DNA from: an uncultured Nitrosomonas sp.
GTDB taxonomy: Bacteria; Pseudomonadota; Gammaproteobacteria; Burkholderiales; Nitrosomonadaceae
Reading direction: 5' to 3'
Assembly (NCBI GenBank): GCA_949281375.1
Contig: CASDLT010000026.1
Location: 1-64,000 of the forward strand
Length of the DNA stretch: 64,000 nucleotides
Made by a program: the position numbers and the translations under genes. Within the stretch, counting starts at the first letter, position 1, and the number at the start of each line of letters is the position of its first letter. Of the stretch, positions 11,514 through 22,204 are shown one piece after another. Below the pieces are notes generated by a model. That model was not told the origin of the DNA. It saw nothing but the letters and a program-made list of their open reading frames with translations, and did no database searches.

Positions 11514-11936
11514 ATGGCAAAACATGGTCAATCCGATCGCGCGAGAATTTATATTTTCAATGCGATAACTGCCATCTGTTTGGGGGCATCTCTTGGCGCC
11601 GTCCTGCGCTGGCTGCTGGGCATGTCGCTCAATGCACTTTTTCCGGCCATTCCACTTGGCACACTGTCGGCGAATCTGATCGGTGGTTACCTGATCGGCA
11701 TCGCGCTCGCCATATTCGCCCATCATCCCAGCCTAGCACCCGAGTGGCGCCTGTTTGTCATCACCGGTTTTTTGGGAGGGCTGACCACCTTTTCGACATT
11801 TTCCGCTGAGGTCACCACATTGATTCAAGAAGGACGAATGCTGTGGGCGGCAGGTGCGATCAGTGCGCATGTGATTGGTTCGCTGGCGATGACAATGCTT
11901 GGACTGGCGACCGTTTCCGCGTTCAAAGCCCTCTGA
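11514..11936 (+). CDS. crcB: Fluoride efflux channel CrcB/Fluc
   Basis: '[13 protein letters not shown]', '[14 protein letters not shown]', '[15 protein letters not shown]' are diagnostic. Confidence 0.95.
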   Translation: MAKHGQSDRARIYIFNAITAICLGASLGAVLRWLLGMSLNALFPAIPLGTLSANLIGGYLIGIALAIFAHHPSLAPEWRLFVITGFLGGLTTFSTFSAEVTTLIQEGRMLWAAGAISAHVIGSLAMTMLGLATVSAFKAL

Positions 11937-11952
11937 CCTCAGGGAGAATGCC

Positions 11953-12279
11953 ATGAAAGGCTATCAGCTGACTTTCTTCACCCAGCAAGACCGCCAGCAC
12001 AATCACGCGCCGCTCGGTGAATGGCTGCTGCAAGCGGCCATGAAACTGGGCATTGGCGGCGCCACACTGATCGTTGCCACAGAGGGCTTCGGGCATGACC
12101 GCAGATTGCACGCCGCGCATTTCTTTGAACTGGCCGATCAGCCAATTGAAGTGACGATGGCTGTTAGCGAACAGCAGGCAGAACGCATGTTTGAATACCT
12201 GGAGCAGGAAAGCGTGAAGGTGTTCTATGTCAAAACGCCGATCGAGTTCGGCGTGACGGGAACATCGCGGTGCGATTGA
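11953..12279 (+). CDS. DUF190 family protein
   Basis: 'MKGYQLTFFTQQDRQHNHAPLGEWLLQAAMKLGIGGATLIVATEGFG'; directly downstream of crcB, a common pairing. Confidence 0.88.
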   Translation: MKGYQLTFFTQQDRQHNHAPLGEWLLQAAMKLGIGGATLIVATEGFGHDRRLHAAHFFELADQPIEVTMAVSEQQAERMFEYLEQESVKVFYVKTPIEFGVTGTSRCD

Positions 12280-12381
12280 AGGCTCCTCGTTCTTTGCCTG
12301 ACCCTGTTTCAAGAACGGTTGCGGCCGAGCATGCACGGCTGATAAAGTCAGGCTCCGATTTTGATTATCAAGGAGCTATCA

Positions 12382-12870
12382 GTGCAAAAACTATCCATGA
12401 TCATGACTTGCTGGCTGATTTCCACATCAGCCATGGCAGCAGATAAAGACAGCAGGGAAATACTTATGCTCTCCGAAGCGCAGCGCGGGCATGTCTTGCA
12501 GGAAATGCGCGGATTGCTGGCAGGCACGCAAGAGATTGTAGCTGCATTGTCTAAGGATGATATGGCCGCCGTCTCCAAAGCCGCCCGTCCTCTGGGATTG
12601 GGCATGGCGCACAAAGCCGAGGATCATCTGAAAGACGCATTGCCTAAGGCGTTCATGCAGCTTGGCATGTCCCTGCATCAGCATTTCGATCAAATTGCCG
12701 CGGATGCAGACGCAAGGAAAGACCCGAAGCTCACGCTGCGGCAGTTGAGCGATGCCATGAGCAAATGCCTTGCCTGTCACGATGCCTATCAAATCAGCAC
12801 GGCATCGACACCCGGACAGCCGGCGCAAGCCGAGGAACATCAGCATCAACATCAGGGCCACTCTCATTAA
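12382..12870 (+). CDS. Periplasmic cytochrome c'-like protein, His-rich C-terminus
   Basis: RBS aaggag then GTG; signal peptide; single 'CLACH' heme motif; tail EEHQHQHQGHSH. Confidence 0.7.
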   Translation: MQKLSMIMTCWLISTSAMAADKDSREILMLSEAQRGHVLQEMRGLLAGTQEIVAALSKDDMAAVSKAARPLGLGMAHKAEDHLKDALPKAFMQLGMSLHQHFDQIAADADARKDPKLTLRQLSDAMSKCLACHDAYQISTASTPGQPAQAEEHQHQHQGHSH

Positions 12871-12894
12871 TGCTGACAGAGTAAAACCCAGCCT

Positions 12895-13688
12895 TCAAGA
12901 TTTTTCCGTTTCGAACAATATGGCTTGCATCGGGTAACGCATCGGGTTCGAGCCATATTCTTTTGTGAAAGCTTCCGTCAACGCCGTGATGATTTCTTCC
13001 GGATCGACGCTACCGCGATCCCTGATTTCAAACAGCAGAGGTGAATACACCAAAGCGCGCGCAAAGGACGGCACATCGAAAATATCGTATTCATGGCGGT
13101 GAACCGAGATGACGATGGGATCAAAACCGGTATTTATCAGCGATTCCTTGATAGGATCGATCTGATGGCAGGAAACAGGGCTGCACAGAAACCGGGGTGT
13201 ATTCGACGGAAAAAATTGTTTCAATATTTCAAAGCTCAAACTGGCGAACGGATTGTAGCGCTCGGAATCCCAGACTCCGAACAGGTAGCGGCTGTTGCGC
13301 TTCAATACCCGATATGTCTCGCGGAAGGCCGTTTCGGGATCGAAAAACATGATGCCGAACTGACACACCACTGCATCGAACGCTTCGTCATCGAATGGCA
13401 GCGCGGTAGCATCGGCGTTCTGGAATGTGATCTGTTCACTGGGAAGAAATTCGCTGCGCGCCAGATCCATCATCGAATCGCTGATGTCGATCGCGGTCAG
13501 ACGGGCTCCTTGGGCAGTAAATTGCGCAAATGCCGGGTGACGATGCCGGTGCCGGCGGCGATCTCCAGCACATCACTGGGCGATCGTTCCGCAATGCGCC
13601 GTGCGGTGTCGTGGCCAAAGTGCTCGAACAGCATCGGGCCCAGATCGCGATCGTAAGGGATGACGACTTTGTCAGCATACGTTGTCAT
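12895..13688 (-). pseudogene. Class I SAM-dependent methyltransferase, interrupted by a frameshift
   Basis: N-part 13497..13688 (MTTYADKVV...VLEIAAGTGIVTRHLRNLLPKEPV) and C-part ending at 12895 (SMMDLARSEFLPSEQITFQNADATALPFDDEAFDAVVCQFG) are in different frames; one inserted base near 13505 restores '...PKEARLTAIDISDSMMDLA'. Confidence 0.85.
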
Positions 13689-14239
13689 AACATGTTCTCC
13701 ACAAAATCAAATTATAAAGCAAGCCTGACCGATCATCTCAAGGCATTGATTAGACGCCGCTGCAACAGCAAACATCCGAGTGGCATGAATTATGAGTCGC
13801 CGGGATCCGGTATCAGAATGTTTGTCTTAAATTGTTTTTCATCATTTGTCGGTTGTGACGGTCGAACTGCTGCCTGGAGCGCTGGTTCAGCGACCTGGAA
13901 AACTGGAATCCGATTACGCTGTAAATGTTCGGCTGTCAGCCATTCGACGATCGCCATTCCGGCCGCTTCGCAAAACTGCCGTCCGCAAAAAAAAACCGTC
14001 ATTGTGAATATGAATGCGGTAAGATGCTTTTCAGGAATGGAATGCTTTGTGCACTCACATAGATGCGGGCTACTCTGTCCATCAATACCTCGCATTCTGA
14101 TTTTTGCGAATACTTACCGGAGAATTCAAAAGCTTGTAATTTTGAGTTGAATGAGGTTACTGAAGGTGGTACAGCAAGGTTCAACAATCTGAATGTGACG
14201 AGGGACATTTTTCCGATAATCAATTAGGAGAACCTCATC

Positions 14240-14593
14240 ATGATACAGATCCAGCAGCAGCAACTAGTCAATCAATCGTTCCCGATTGTACTTTTCATCA
14301 TTCTGCAAACATTCCTTTTTTCGGGCTGCACATCCACCCCAGCCTTTGAGGGAGCGCAGGAACGCTATGATGATATTATGATCACCACCCAGATCCATGA
14401 AGCCATTCTCGATGATCTATCCCTCCGGCCTTTCGATATCAATGTCAGGACCACTAAAGGCATCGTGGAGCTGAGCGGCACCGTCAATACCCGCGACGAT
14501 ATGGACAAGGCCATGGCGATTGCCCGCAGTGTCAAAGGTATTCGTTTTATCAAGAACGACATGAGAACGGCAGGAACTGGCGATTACAACTAA
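14240..14593 (+). CDS. BON-domain lipoprotein
   Basis: Lipobox-like 'LFSGC' and BON-type 'FDINVRTTKGIVELSGTVNTRDDMDKAMAIARSVKGIRFIKNDM'. Confidence 0.85.
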   Translation: MIQIQQQQLVNQSFPIVLFIILQTFLFSGCTSTPAFEGAQERYDDIMITTQIHEAILDDLSLRPFDINVRTTKGIVELSGTVNTRDDMDKAMAIARSVKGIRFIKNDMRTAGTGDYN

Positions 14594-14831
14594 TGCTCAG
14601 GAAATTCTGGAAAGGTGGCAAGTCATGATCAAGCAAAGCGAAATCAGGATACTAAATACAGTAGTTTTTAGAACTTCCTGGGGAAAGTTTTAAACATGTG
14701 CACCGCTCATCGCTCGCTATCCTTTTCAGATTTTCCTGACACGTTGGCGCTTAGCTCTGAAGTTCAATCCTCAACGTAAGGAGTTTCGGGATTGATCGGG
14801 AAGACGATCTGTTCAAGCCGATGGAGCTGAG

Positions 14832-15218
14832 ATGTCCTTAGCAGATGCCATACTTATTATTCATTTTTTCTACGTTCTGTTTGTTGTAGGCAGCCTGCCC
14901 GTCATTTGGTTGGGCGCGCGACTCAAATGGTCACTTGTCCATAATCGCTGGTTCCGGTATTTGCATCTGGCAGCGATTGGAGTCGTCGTCGTTGAATCTC
15001 TGCTAGGCGTCGTTTGCCCGTTAACAGTCTGGGAAAGCAGCTTGCGTCAGATTGAGATGGATCGAAGTTTTCTGCAGTACTGGATTCATAACATCATGTT
15101 CTACAATGTGACGGAAGGTATTTTGACAGTGGTGTACGTTTTGTTTGCAGCTTTGGTTGCTGCAACTTTTATATGGGTGCCGGTGGATCCGAAACGCAAA
15201 GATGCCGAATTATCCTGA
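14832..15218 (+). CDS. DUF2784 membrane protein
   Basis: 128 aa, several TM segments, '[16 protein letters not shown]'. Confidence 0.85.
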   Translation: MSLADAILIIHFFYVLFVVGSLPVIWLGARLKWSLVHNRWFRYLHLAAIGVVVVESLLGVVCPLTVWESSLRQIEMDRSFLQYWIHNIMFYNVTEGILTVVYVLFAALVAATFIWVPVDPKRKDAELS

Positions 15219-16109
15219 TAGGGATTCGGTTTCTTCAGTGGCGGGCGTGAGCATTTCTTCAATGGTGGGCTCAAAGGTTTCTTCGTCAAAAGCGGTATCG
15301 CCATCCTTGAAAGGTTGCCCTTGTGGTTTTAAATTGACGAAATCATAACGGCTAGTGTCGGCTAAATGCGATAACTGGATGTTTTGCAGGGATCGGAACA
15401 TCGTTTCCAACCGGCCGGGAAATTTTTTGTCCCAATGCTGCATCATTTCTTTGATGACTTGCCGTTGCAGATTTTTCTGCGAGCCGCAGAGATTGCAGGG
15501 AATGATTGGAAAATCGGCAAGTCCCGCATAGGTTTCCAAATCTTTTTCTTTGCAATACGCGAGCGGGCGAATGACGATGTGCTTGCCGTCGTCGCTGATC
15601 AGCTTTGGCGGCATGGCTTTCAGTTTTCCGCCATAGAACATATTGAGAAACAGGGTTTCGAGTATATCGTCCCGGTGATGGCCCAGCGCTATCTTGGTGG
15701 CGCCGAGCTCGCTCGCGACCCGGTACAGAACGCCGCGTCGCAGTCGCGAGCACAGGCTGCAAGTGGTTTTTCCGTCTGCAATCACGCGTTTGACGACACT
15801 GTAAGTATCCTGCTCGATGATCCGAAACGGCATGCCGATTTTGCTCAAGTAAGTGGGTAATACTTCTTCTGGGAACCCCGGCTGCTTCTGATCCAGATTC
15901 ACCGCAATCAATTCAAAATCCAACGGTGCATGTGCCTGCAGGTTGCGCAGAATATCGAGTAGCGCATAACTATCCTTGCCGCCCGATAAGCATACCATGA
16001 CACGATCTCCCGCTTCGATCATGTTGAAATCGGCAATGGCCGTTCCTACTAGCCGACGAATGCGTTTTTGTAATTTATTGGCGTTATAGAGTGTTTTTTT
16101 CTGCATCAT
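15210..16109 (-). CDS. ttcA: tRNA 2-thiocytidine(32) synthetase TtcA
   Basis: PP-loop '[13 protein letters not shown]', '[13 protein letters not shown]', '[28 protein letters not shown]'. Confidence 0.96.
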   Translation of the reverse strand: MMQKKTLYNANKLQKRIRRLVGTAIADFNMIEAGDRVMVCLSGGKDSYALLDILRNLQAHAPLDFELIAVNLDQKQPGFPEEVLPTYLSKIGMPFRIIEQDTYSVVKRVIADGKTTCSLCSRLRRGVLYRVASELGATKIALGHHRDDILETLFLNMFYGGKLKAMPPKLISDDGKHIVIRPLAYCKEKDLETYAGLADFPIIPCNLCGSQKNLQRQVIKEMMQHWDKKFPGRLETMFRSLQNIQLSHLADTSRYDFVNLKPQGQPFKDGDTAFDEETFEPTIEEMLTPATEETESLSG

Positions 16110-16264
16110 TTTTTATCAGTGCATCGTAAAAATTATTCAGTTTTGTGAGTGAGCGTTCTAAATCTTATGGCAGAATATCAATGAAACGCATGGAACAATT
16201 TGGCATCAACAACTTCTAACAATGTCGAATGAACGGGCTCAGGAATAATTTCAAGGAGAATTGT

Positions 16265-16714
16265 ATGAACAAGCGCCTTATGATTATACCATTTGTAACC
16301 TTGATCCTGCTTTCAGCCAATAGTTACTCCGCTACCGAAGCAATCGATATCGGTCATCCGGGCGATGTTGGCAAAGTTACCCGGACTATTGACTTGTCTC
16401 AGGTGGATAATCGGTTTCTACCGGCAGAAATTACTGTTGAAGAAGGGGAAACCATACGATTCGAGATTAAAAACAACGGAAGCAGCAGGCATGAAATGCT
16501 CATTGGTTCGATGGCGGACCTGAAGGAAGTTGCCGGCATGCGACACAAGTTTCCCGATAAAGCGCATGATGAAGCGAATCTTATGCGGCTCGAACCGGGG
16601 GAACAAAAACAATTAGTTTGGCAATTTTCGAGCGCTGGCATAGTGAATTTTGCATGCCCGCTGCCAGGCCATTTCAAAAAAATGCGTGGAATAATCACTG
16701 TGGAGAAAAAATGA
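16265..16714 (+). CDS. Cupredoxin / plastocyanin-like copper protein
   Basis: Signal peptide; 'SRHEMLIGS' and 'FACPLPGHFKKMRGII' copper-ligand pattern. Confidence 0.87.
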   Translation: MNKRLMIIPFVTLILLSANSYSATEAIDIGHPGDVGKVTRTIDLSQVDNRFLPAEITVEEGETIRFEIKNNGSSRHEMLIGSMADLKEVAGMRHKFPDKAHDEANLMRLEPGEQKQLVWQFSSAGIVNFACPLPGHFKKMRGIITVEKK

Positions 16715-17247
16715 GAAAACAAATCGGGACTCTGGTTACAGGGTCAATCATGATGATGGGACTGCTGGGCGTCGCATCGCACGCCGGTGCAACGGCTACC
16801 GTTGAAGTCTATAAAAGCCCAACCTGCGGATGTTGCGCAAAATGGGTGGACCATATGCGGGATCATGGCTTTACCGTCAATACTCACGATGTCGGCAATA
16901 AAGAAATGAGAAAAAAATCGGGTATTTCTGAATCGCTGGGTTCATGTCATACCGCCCTGGTGAATGGATATGCGATTGAAGGGCATGTGCCGGCGCCTGA
17001 CATTATCCGTTTGCTGAAAGAAAAGCCAAAAGCCGTGGGCCTTTCGGTACCGGATATGCCGCATGGAACGCCCGGCATGGAAGGAGCCAGAAGCGATCCT
17101 TACAATGTGCTATTGATCAAGGAACGCAATGAGGAGCGCAAGGACACCACGATCTATAACCGCTATGATCCGCATGCCAAGAAAGCACAGACTGTGCAAC
17201 CCGCAGCAGATGCTGAGAAAAATAGCTCTGTCATGCGGTTGAAATAA
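16711..17247 (+). CDS. DUF411 family (CopG-like) metal-binding protein
   Basis: 'VEVYKSPTCGCCAKWVDHMRDHGFTV' and 'LGSCHTALVNGYAIEGHVPA'; ATGA overlap with upstream CDS. Confidence 0.9.
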   Translation: MRKQIGTLVTGSIMMMGLLGVASHAGATATVEVYKSPTCGCCAKWVDHMRDHGFTVNTHDVGNKEMRKKSGISESLGSCHTALVNGYAIEGHVPAPDIIRLLKEKPKAVGLSVPDMPHGTPGMEGARSDPYNVLLIKERNEERKDTTIYNRYDPHAKKAQTVQPAADAEKNSSVMRLK

Positions 17248-17262
17248 TTCTGGCTGTTGTCT

Positions 17263-17730
17263 ATGACGAGATTTTTTTTCCTGATACTTGGCATCATTTT
17301 ATTTCTTACCGCTTGCAAGGATTCCGCGATAGTCGGAGCCTTCCTGCAGCCTGCGATTAATCCCAAGACTGGTTTGATCGAACGGAAGCTTGACCAGGCT
17401 CAGATTGAACGTGGTGAGCGCATCTATACCTCCCATTGCGAAGGTTGCCATGGCGCCAATGGCGCAGGGACGCCTGACTGGCGCAAGCCGAACGCGGATG
17501 GCAAGTATCCGCCGCCGCCACTGGATGGTACCGCGCATGCCTGGCATCACTCGACCGAGGTTCTGAAAAAAACCATCCTCAAGGGCACACCCCCAGAGAT
17601 GGGTTCGATGCCTGCCTGGGAAGGAAAGTTGACGGAACAGCAAGTCGATGACGTTATTGTCTGGATAAAATCGTTATGGCCGGATGAAATTTATGATGTT
17701 TGGTTCAAGAATTTCGAGGGCAAATCGTAA
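17263..17730 (+). CDS. Cytochrome c family protein
   Basis: Lipoprotein-like N-terminus; 'CEGCHGANGAGTPDWRKP'; 'GSMPAW'. Confidence 0.87.
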   Translation: MTRFFFLILGIILFLTACKDSAIVGAFLQPAINPKTGLIERKLDQAQIERGERIYTSHCEGCHGANGAGTPDWRKPNADGKYPPPPLDGTAHAWHHSTEVLKKTILKGTPPEMGSMPAWEGKLTEQQVDDVIVWIKSLWPDEIYDVWFKNFEGKS

Positions 17731-17791
17731 GTCACAGATTTTTTGTGTCCGGGAACTGATTTCTCATTTGTAAAATTGTCAGGACGAATCA

Positions 17792-19021
17792 TTGAAAACG
17801 TATTTAGTGGGCGGATCGGTTCGCGATGAACTGTTGGGATTGCCGATAACAGATCGTGATTATGTCGTGGTCGGCGCGTCGCCCGAGGATATGGTGCGGC
17901 TGGGTTATCGTCCAGTTGGCAAGGATTTTCCGGTTTTCTTGCATCCGCATACGCACGAACAATATGCCCTGGCCCGAACGGAACGTAAAATTTCCCGAGG
18001 TTATAAAGGGTTTGAAGTATTCACGTCTCCCTACGTAACCCTGCAGGAAGATCTGGCCCGGCGCGATCTTACGATCAATTCGATTGCCAAGGATGAAGCG
18101 GGTAACATCATTGATCCTTTCAATGGCGTTGCCGATCTGGAAGCTGGGCTGCTGCGCCATGTCAGCCCTGCGTTTTCAGAAGATCCGGTGCGCATCCTCA
18201 GGGCTGCGCGATTCGCTGCACGCTTCAGCTTCCGAATGGCGCCGGAGACGCTGACACTGATGACCGACATGGTACATAACGGCGAAGTCGATGCGCTGGT
18301 GCCCGAGCGTGTCTGGCAGGAACTCTCCAGAGGTCTGATGGAGAAACATCCCTCCCGAATGTTTTATATGCTCCGTGAATGTGGAGCATTGGCGCGAATC
18401 CTACCAGAAATCGATGTGCTGTTTGGTGTTCCCCAGCCGGCGCATGCTCATCCTGAAATCGACACCGGCGTTCATATCATGCTGGCGATTGATTACGCTG
18501 CGGCCAGTAATTTTTCGTTGTCAGTCCGTTTTGCCACACTGATGCATGATCTGGGCAAGGGTACGACCCCTCCTGAAGAATGGCCGCGACATATCGGTCA
18601 TGAAGCCCGGAGCATTGATTTGACGCAAGAATTATGCGAACGGCTTCGAGTTCCGAAAGAGTGTCGCGATCTTGCTTTGTTGGTTGCACGATATCACGGC
18701 GACGTGCACCGAGCAGAGGAACTGAAACCTTCGACCATTGCTGACATGTTGCAGGCCGTGGATGGCTATCGCAAGCCACAGCGCTTTGAAGAGTTTTTGC
18801 AAGCGTGCGGCAGCGATTTCCATGGCCGGCCTGGCTTTGCCTCAAGGCCATACCCGCAGGCAAAGAGGTTACAAAAAGCGCTGATCGCGGCCAGAGGTGT
18901 GGATGCAGGCAGAATTGCCGCGGAGCTTAGCCAGAAGCTTTCCAAATCTGACGAATTGCCGGCTGCAATTCATGCCCAGGTACGCGCCGCACGCATCGGA
19001 CGCATCAAAGCGGATGCGTGA
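17792..19021 (+). CDS. cca: CCA-adding tRNA nucleotidyltransferase / HD phosphohydrolase
   Basis: 'YLVGGSVRDELLGLPITDRDYVVVG', 'RRDLTINSIA', HD domain 'LMHDLGKG'. Confidence 0.96.
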   Translation: MKTYLVGGSVRDELLGLPITDRDYVVVGASPEDMVRLGYRPVGKDFPVFLHPHTHEQYALARTERKISRGYKGFEVFTSPYVTLQEDLARRDLTINSIAKDEAGNIIDPFNGVADLEAGLLRHVSPAFSEDPVRILRAARFAARFSFRMAPETLTLMTDMVHNGEVDALVPERVWQELSRGLMEKHPSRMFYMLRECGALARILPEIDVLFGVPQPAHAHPEIDTGVHIMLAIDYAAASNFSLSVRFATLMHDLGKGTTPPEEWPRHIGHEARSIDLTQELCERLRVPKECRDLALLVARYHGDVHRAEELKPSTIADMLQAVDGYRKPQRFEEFLQACGSDFHGRPGFASRPYPQAKRLQKALIAARGVDAGRIAAELSQKLSKSDELPAAIHAQVRAARIGRIKADA

Positions 19022-19036
19022 GATGTGTGTTGATGA

Positions 19037-19654
19037 CTAATCGATCAATTTAGAAAACGTTCTGATTTTGGGAGGTGACGTCAGATCGGTTTTGTTAAAG
19101 CTGAACAGGAACAATAACGTATAGGCGTTATAGAACGTATCGGCGATAAATGGTGATGATGAAGCGATGAATCGGCCTGAAGGCATATCAAACACGTCCA
19201 AATGAAAGCGTGAATACCCGCTTTGCAGTTCGGCCTTGAAAAGCGCCAACTCGGGCAAGGAAATCGGAATCAACGATGCTTGAACGGGTGGAATACCGAA
19301 GAATGTCGTCCCCACTTCGGAACCCAGTGAATCAATCACAACATTGACGCGATGCGTTGCATTTTCTGGCCCTTCCTGCACCGTATATCCCAATAATCCC
19401 AACCATCCGGCAACCAAGCCCTTCGCCATATCCTTATCGGGAGTCAACCCTGTCACTTCCAGCTTGACGATGGCGCCTTTGGGCATTGGCAACGCCAGAT
19501 CAATTTGTTTAGGCAGACTGCGCGACACTGCTTCGCTGATGAGCAGTTGCTCAGTGGCTGTTCGTGCTGTATTCGTTACTTTCTGTGTTGTTGAGCAAGC
19601 TGATAAAAATCCTGTCACCAGTGCGGTAAAAAAAAGCATATGAATCGGTTTCAT
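19037..19654 (-). CDS. Hypothetical lipoprotein
   Basis: Signal peptide with 'FLSAC' lipobox. Confidence 0.65.
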   Translation of the reverse strand: MKPIHMLFFTALVTGFLSACSTTQKVTNTARTATEQLLISEAVSRSLPKQIDLALPMPKGAIVKLEVTGLTPDKDMAKGLVAGWLGLLGYTVQEGPENATHRVNVVIDSLGSEVGTTFFGIPPVQASLIPISLPELALFKAELQSGYSRFHLDVFDMPSGRFIASSSPFIADTFYNAYTLLFLFSFNKTDLTSPPKIRTFSKLID

Positions 19655-20164
19655 GGCAAATGTGCACTCCCTGTTAAATTTCATAATCTGATGTTTTTTC
19701 TTTTATTGCCTAAATAGTCTATCGCAAAGTGGATTGATGTGGTTGAGCATTATGGATTGCCGCCAGTCCCTAGTGATGATCCGTTGCTAATGTTTCAAAC
19801 CTTGACGTTGAACAGCGTCCAACCTCAGGCTGAATCGCGTTCTGATCGCGCTCCATGACCTTGATGGGCTCCTCATCAAAGATGCGGTGTGGCTCAGGAT
19901 TGTAAAGTCTCGTTGTTACTATGATCTTGTTCATCTCCATGTCTTTGTCAGCTGAAATTCTGAATGAGGATCATTCACATGAAGAATTTTTCAGTCGATT
20001 GGACATATGTACCGTTTTCATTAAGATTTAATTTATTGATATTTCATTGGAAAAATTCCTATATAACCTTAAAATATATTTATTTAATTAAAAACTATTT
20101 TTGTTTATATAAGATTGCTGCTATTGTTCGCTTCCATTAAATTTTTACCATTCAGGCGTTGTAA

Positions 20165-20365
20165 ATGAATATTGATTTAGAAGCAAAACCTCTCAGAGAG
20201 AACAATAAGCGCGTACCCGTCGACGTAGCGCAGGAAATTTTACGGGCTGTGGACGGGATTGAGTATGGATCCGTCGAGATCGTGATTCATGACGGTAAAG
20301 TTGTACAAATTGAGTGTCGGGAAAAAATTCGCGTGAATCAAGGACGTAAGGCATCAAAATCATAA
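20165..20365 (+). CDS. YezD-like (DUF2292) small protein
   Basis: 'EILRAVDGIEYGSVEIVIHDGKVVQIECREKIRV' is the DUF2292 pattern, a family often near sulfate transport genes. Confidence 0.85.
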   Translation: MNIDLEAKPLRENNKRVPVDVAQEILRAVDGIEYGSVEIVIHDGKVVQIECREKIRVNQGRKASKS

Positions 20366-20508
20366 TGCATCTGTTTGAAGCCTCATCCCTCAGGATCTTA
20401 TTGATCTCGCAATAACAATAAAACACCGACCGACAATGTAGGAGGTGAAACAGCAAAATCAATCAGTGACTCAACCGGATTTCCGGAGGGCTTACTTAGG
20501 AGAATAAA

Positions 20509-22176
20509 GTGCAGTTTTTTGGGTTTATATTTCGCGCAGCAGTATTGAGCGCATTGACAATGGCCATTGCCAATGCATCATCTGATCAAAAAACAACGTT
20601 AGATTTTCAAGTCATGCAGCAGAATTTCGTGCAAGTCGCGCAGCAGATGGCTGTTGATATGGGCAAACCGTTAGGCAATAAACCTTCCGATCAGGAAAAA
20701 TCATTGCCTGCGATTGAACCGGAAAAAAAAGTAGCAGAAGTTAAGAAACCGACCAGCTATCATCAACGATCTAACAGCTACGCCACCAATCCAGATTCCG
20801 ATCCGCCGCGCTACGTGCGCCAATTGAGCGATATCGGCGTGGAGGCATTCAAGGATGTCACCTGGCTGGATATCGGTTTTGAGCATCGTACCCGCTACGA
20901 ATGGCGTAACAACGACATACGGCGTATCGAGGGTGGCGAGGATAATCCGTTTTTCTTGCGCAATCGGGCCTGGATCGGGATAAAAAATATTCTGGATCCG
21001 TTCCGGTTCGCGGTCGAATTCCAGGATTCGCGCGTCTACAACAATAAACATGCCATTACCGATCAGGAAAGAAATGAGTTCGACCTGCTGAATGCCTATG
21101 GCGAATTGAATTTCAAAAAAGCGCTCGGTGTCGATGATCGCGGCAATGACCGTCCGATTCGTTTCCGTGTCGGCCGCATGGCGTATGAAGTCACAGACCG
21201 TCGTTTTATCGCACGTAACGAATGGCGCAACACCACCAATACCTTTGAAGGTTTCCGTCTGAATTTGGGAAAGGAAGCCAATGACTGGGAATTGGATCTG
21301 TTCGGCATGCAGCCGGTTAGACGCCTGCAAACCAAATTCGATGAAGCCAACGATCATTTATGGTTTTTCGGCGCAATCGGAACCTTGCGCAAATGGTCTG
21401 ACATAGCCACCCTGCAAGCTTATTACATGGGCCAGAAACAAACGGCTGACCCGAATGGCTTTACCGCCACCAACCGGCTTGACCGCCAGATCCACATGCC
21501 CGGATTCCGTATCTACGGCAAGGCTGCTCACTACTTTGATTTCGATGTCAGCTATAACCATCAATTGGGATTTAGTGGCGCAAACCGTGTTGATGCGCAT
21601 GGTTACACCATTGAACTCGGAAAAACCTTTGACCATGCTTGGAAGCCGCGCGTCAACTTGTTTTATGGCTATGCCACGGGTGATAAGAATCCGACCGATA
21701 ATGTCGACAACCGCTTTGACCGGTTCTTTGGATTTGCGCGGCCGTGGTCTGCCGATCATTACGTGATCTATGAAAATTTGAAAGCGCCTAAAATCAGGTT
21801 TGAGTTTCAGCCAACCCAAAAACTGGGGTTTGAAATGGGCTATGGTGGATATTGGCTAGCCAGTAAAACTGACCGCATGTTCGATATTCTCGATGGCAAT
21901 ATCAGCAATACCGTGCGCGATCCTGGATTCAATCGCGATCGCACCGGCCAAAGCGGCGATTTCGGCGGTCATTCCTTTGAAGGGCGGATACGTTATCAAC
22001 CCACGCCACGAATCAATACCATCCTCGGCTACACCCACTTCACCGCAGGTGAGTTTGTGAAAAACCGCATCGCTGCGGCGCCGCATTGCGACACCAGCGG
22101 CGTGCAGCCTTGCGTGGATCAACGCTCAGGCAATACGGATTTCCTGTACTTTGAAGTGTTAATCAGTCTTTTGTAA
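20509..22176 (+). CDS. Outer-membrane beta-barrel porin, alginate-export-like
   Basis: Signal peptide, aromatic/charged alternation through a long barrel region, 'GHSFEGRIRYQPTPRINTILGYTHFTAGEFV'. Confidence 0.82.
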   Translation: MQFFGFIFRAAVLSALTMAIANASSDQKTTLDFQVMQQNFVQVAQQMAVDMGKPLGNKPSDQEKSLPAIEPEKKVAEVKKPTSYHQRSNSYATNPDSDPPRYVRQLSDIGVEAFKDVTWLDIGFEHRTRYEWRNNDIRRIEGGEDNPFFLRNRAWIGIKNILDPFRFAVEFQDSRVYNNKHAITDQERNEFDLLNAYGELNFKKALGVDDRGNDRPIRFRVGRMAYEVTDRRFIARNEWRNTTNTFEGFRLNLGKEANDWELDLFGMQPVRRLQTKFDEANDHLWFFGAIGTLRKWSDIATLQAYYMGQKQTADPNGFTATNRLDRQIHMPGFRIYGKAAHYFDFDVSYNHQLGFSGANRVDAHGYTIELGKTFDHAWKPRVNLFYGYATGDKNPTDNVDNRFDRFFGFARPWSADHYVIYENLKAPKIRFEFQPTQKLGFEMGYGGYWLASKTDRMFDILDGNISNTVRDPGFNRDRTGQSGDFGGHSFEGRIRYQPTPRINTILGYTHFTAGEFVKNRIAAAPHCDTSGVQPCVDQRSGNTDFLYFEVLISLL

Positions 22177-22204
22177 ACAATCTTAAATTTTGTAGGAGAA
22201 CGCA

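Noticed and set aside
13790-14095. 101-aa minus-strand ORF and overlapping 206-aa plus-strand ORF 13530..14150
   Set aside because: Neither has a recognisable domain or convincing start context; the plus ORF overlaps the methyltransferase pseudogene. Coding status unresolved.
19770-19935. Short minus-strand reading frame MNKIIVTTRLYNPEPHRIFDEEPIKVMERDQ...
   Set aside because: Only ~54 codons, no recognised family; could be an IS relic but I cannot support that.
20701-21357. 218-aa antisense ORF within the porin gene
   Set aside because: Overlaps a signal-peptide-bearing porin ORF entirely; no independent support.
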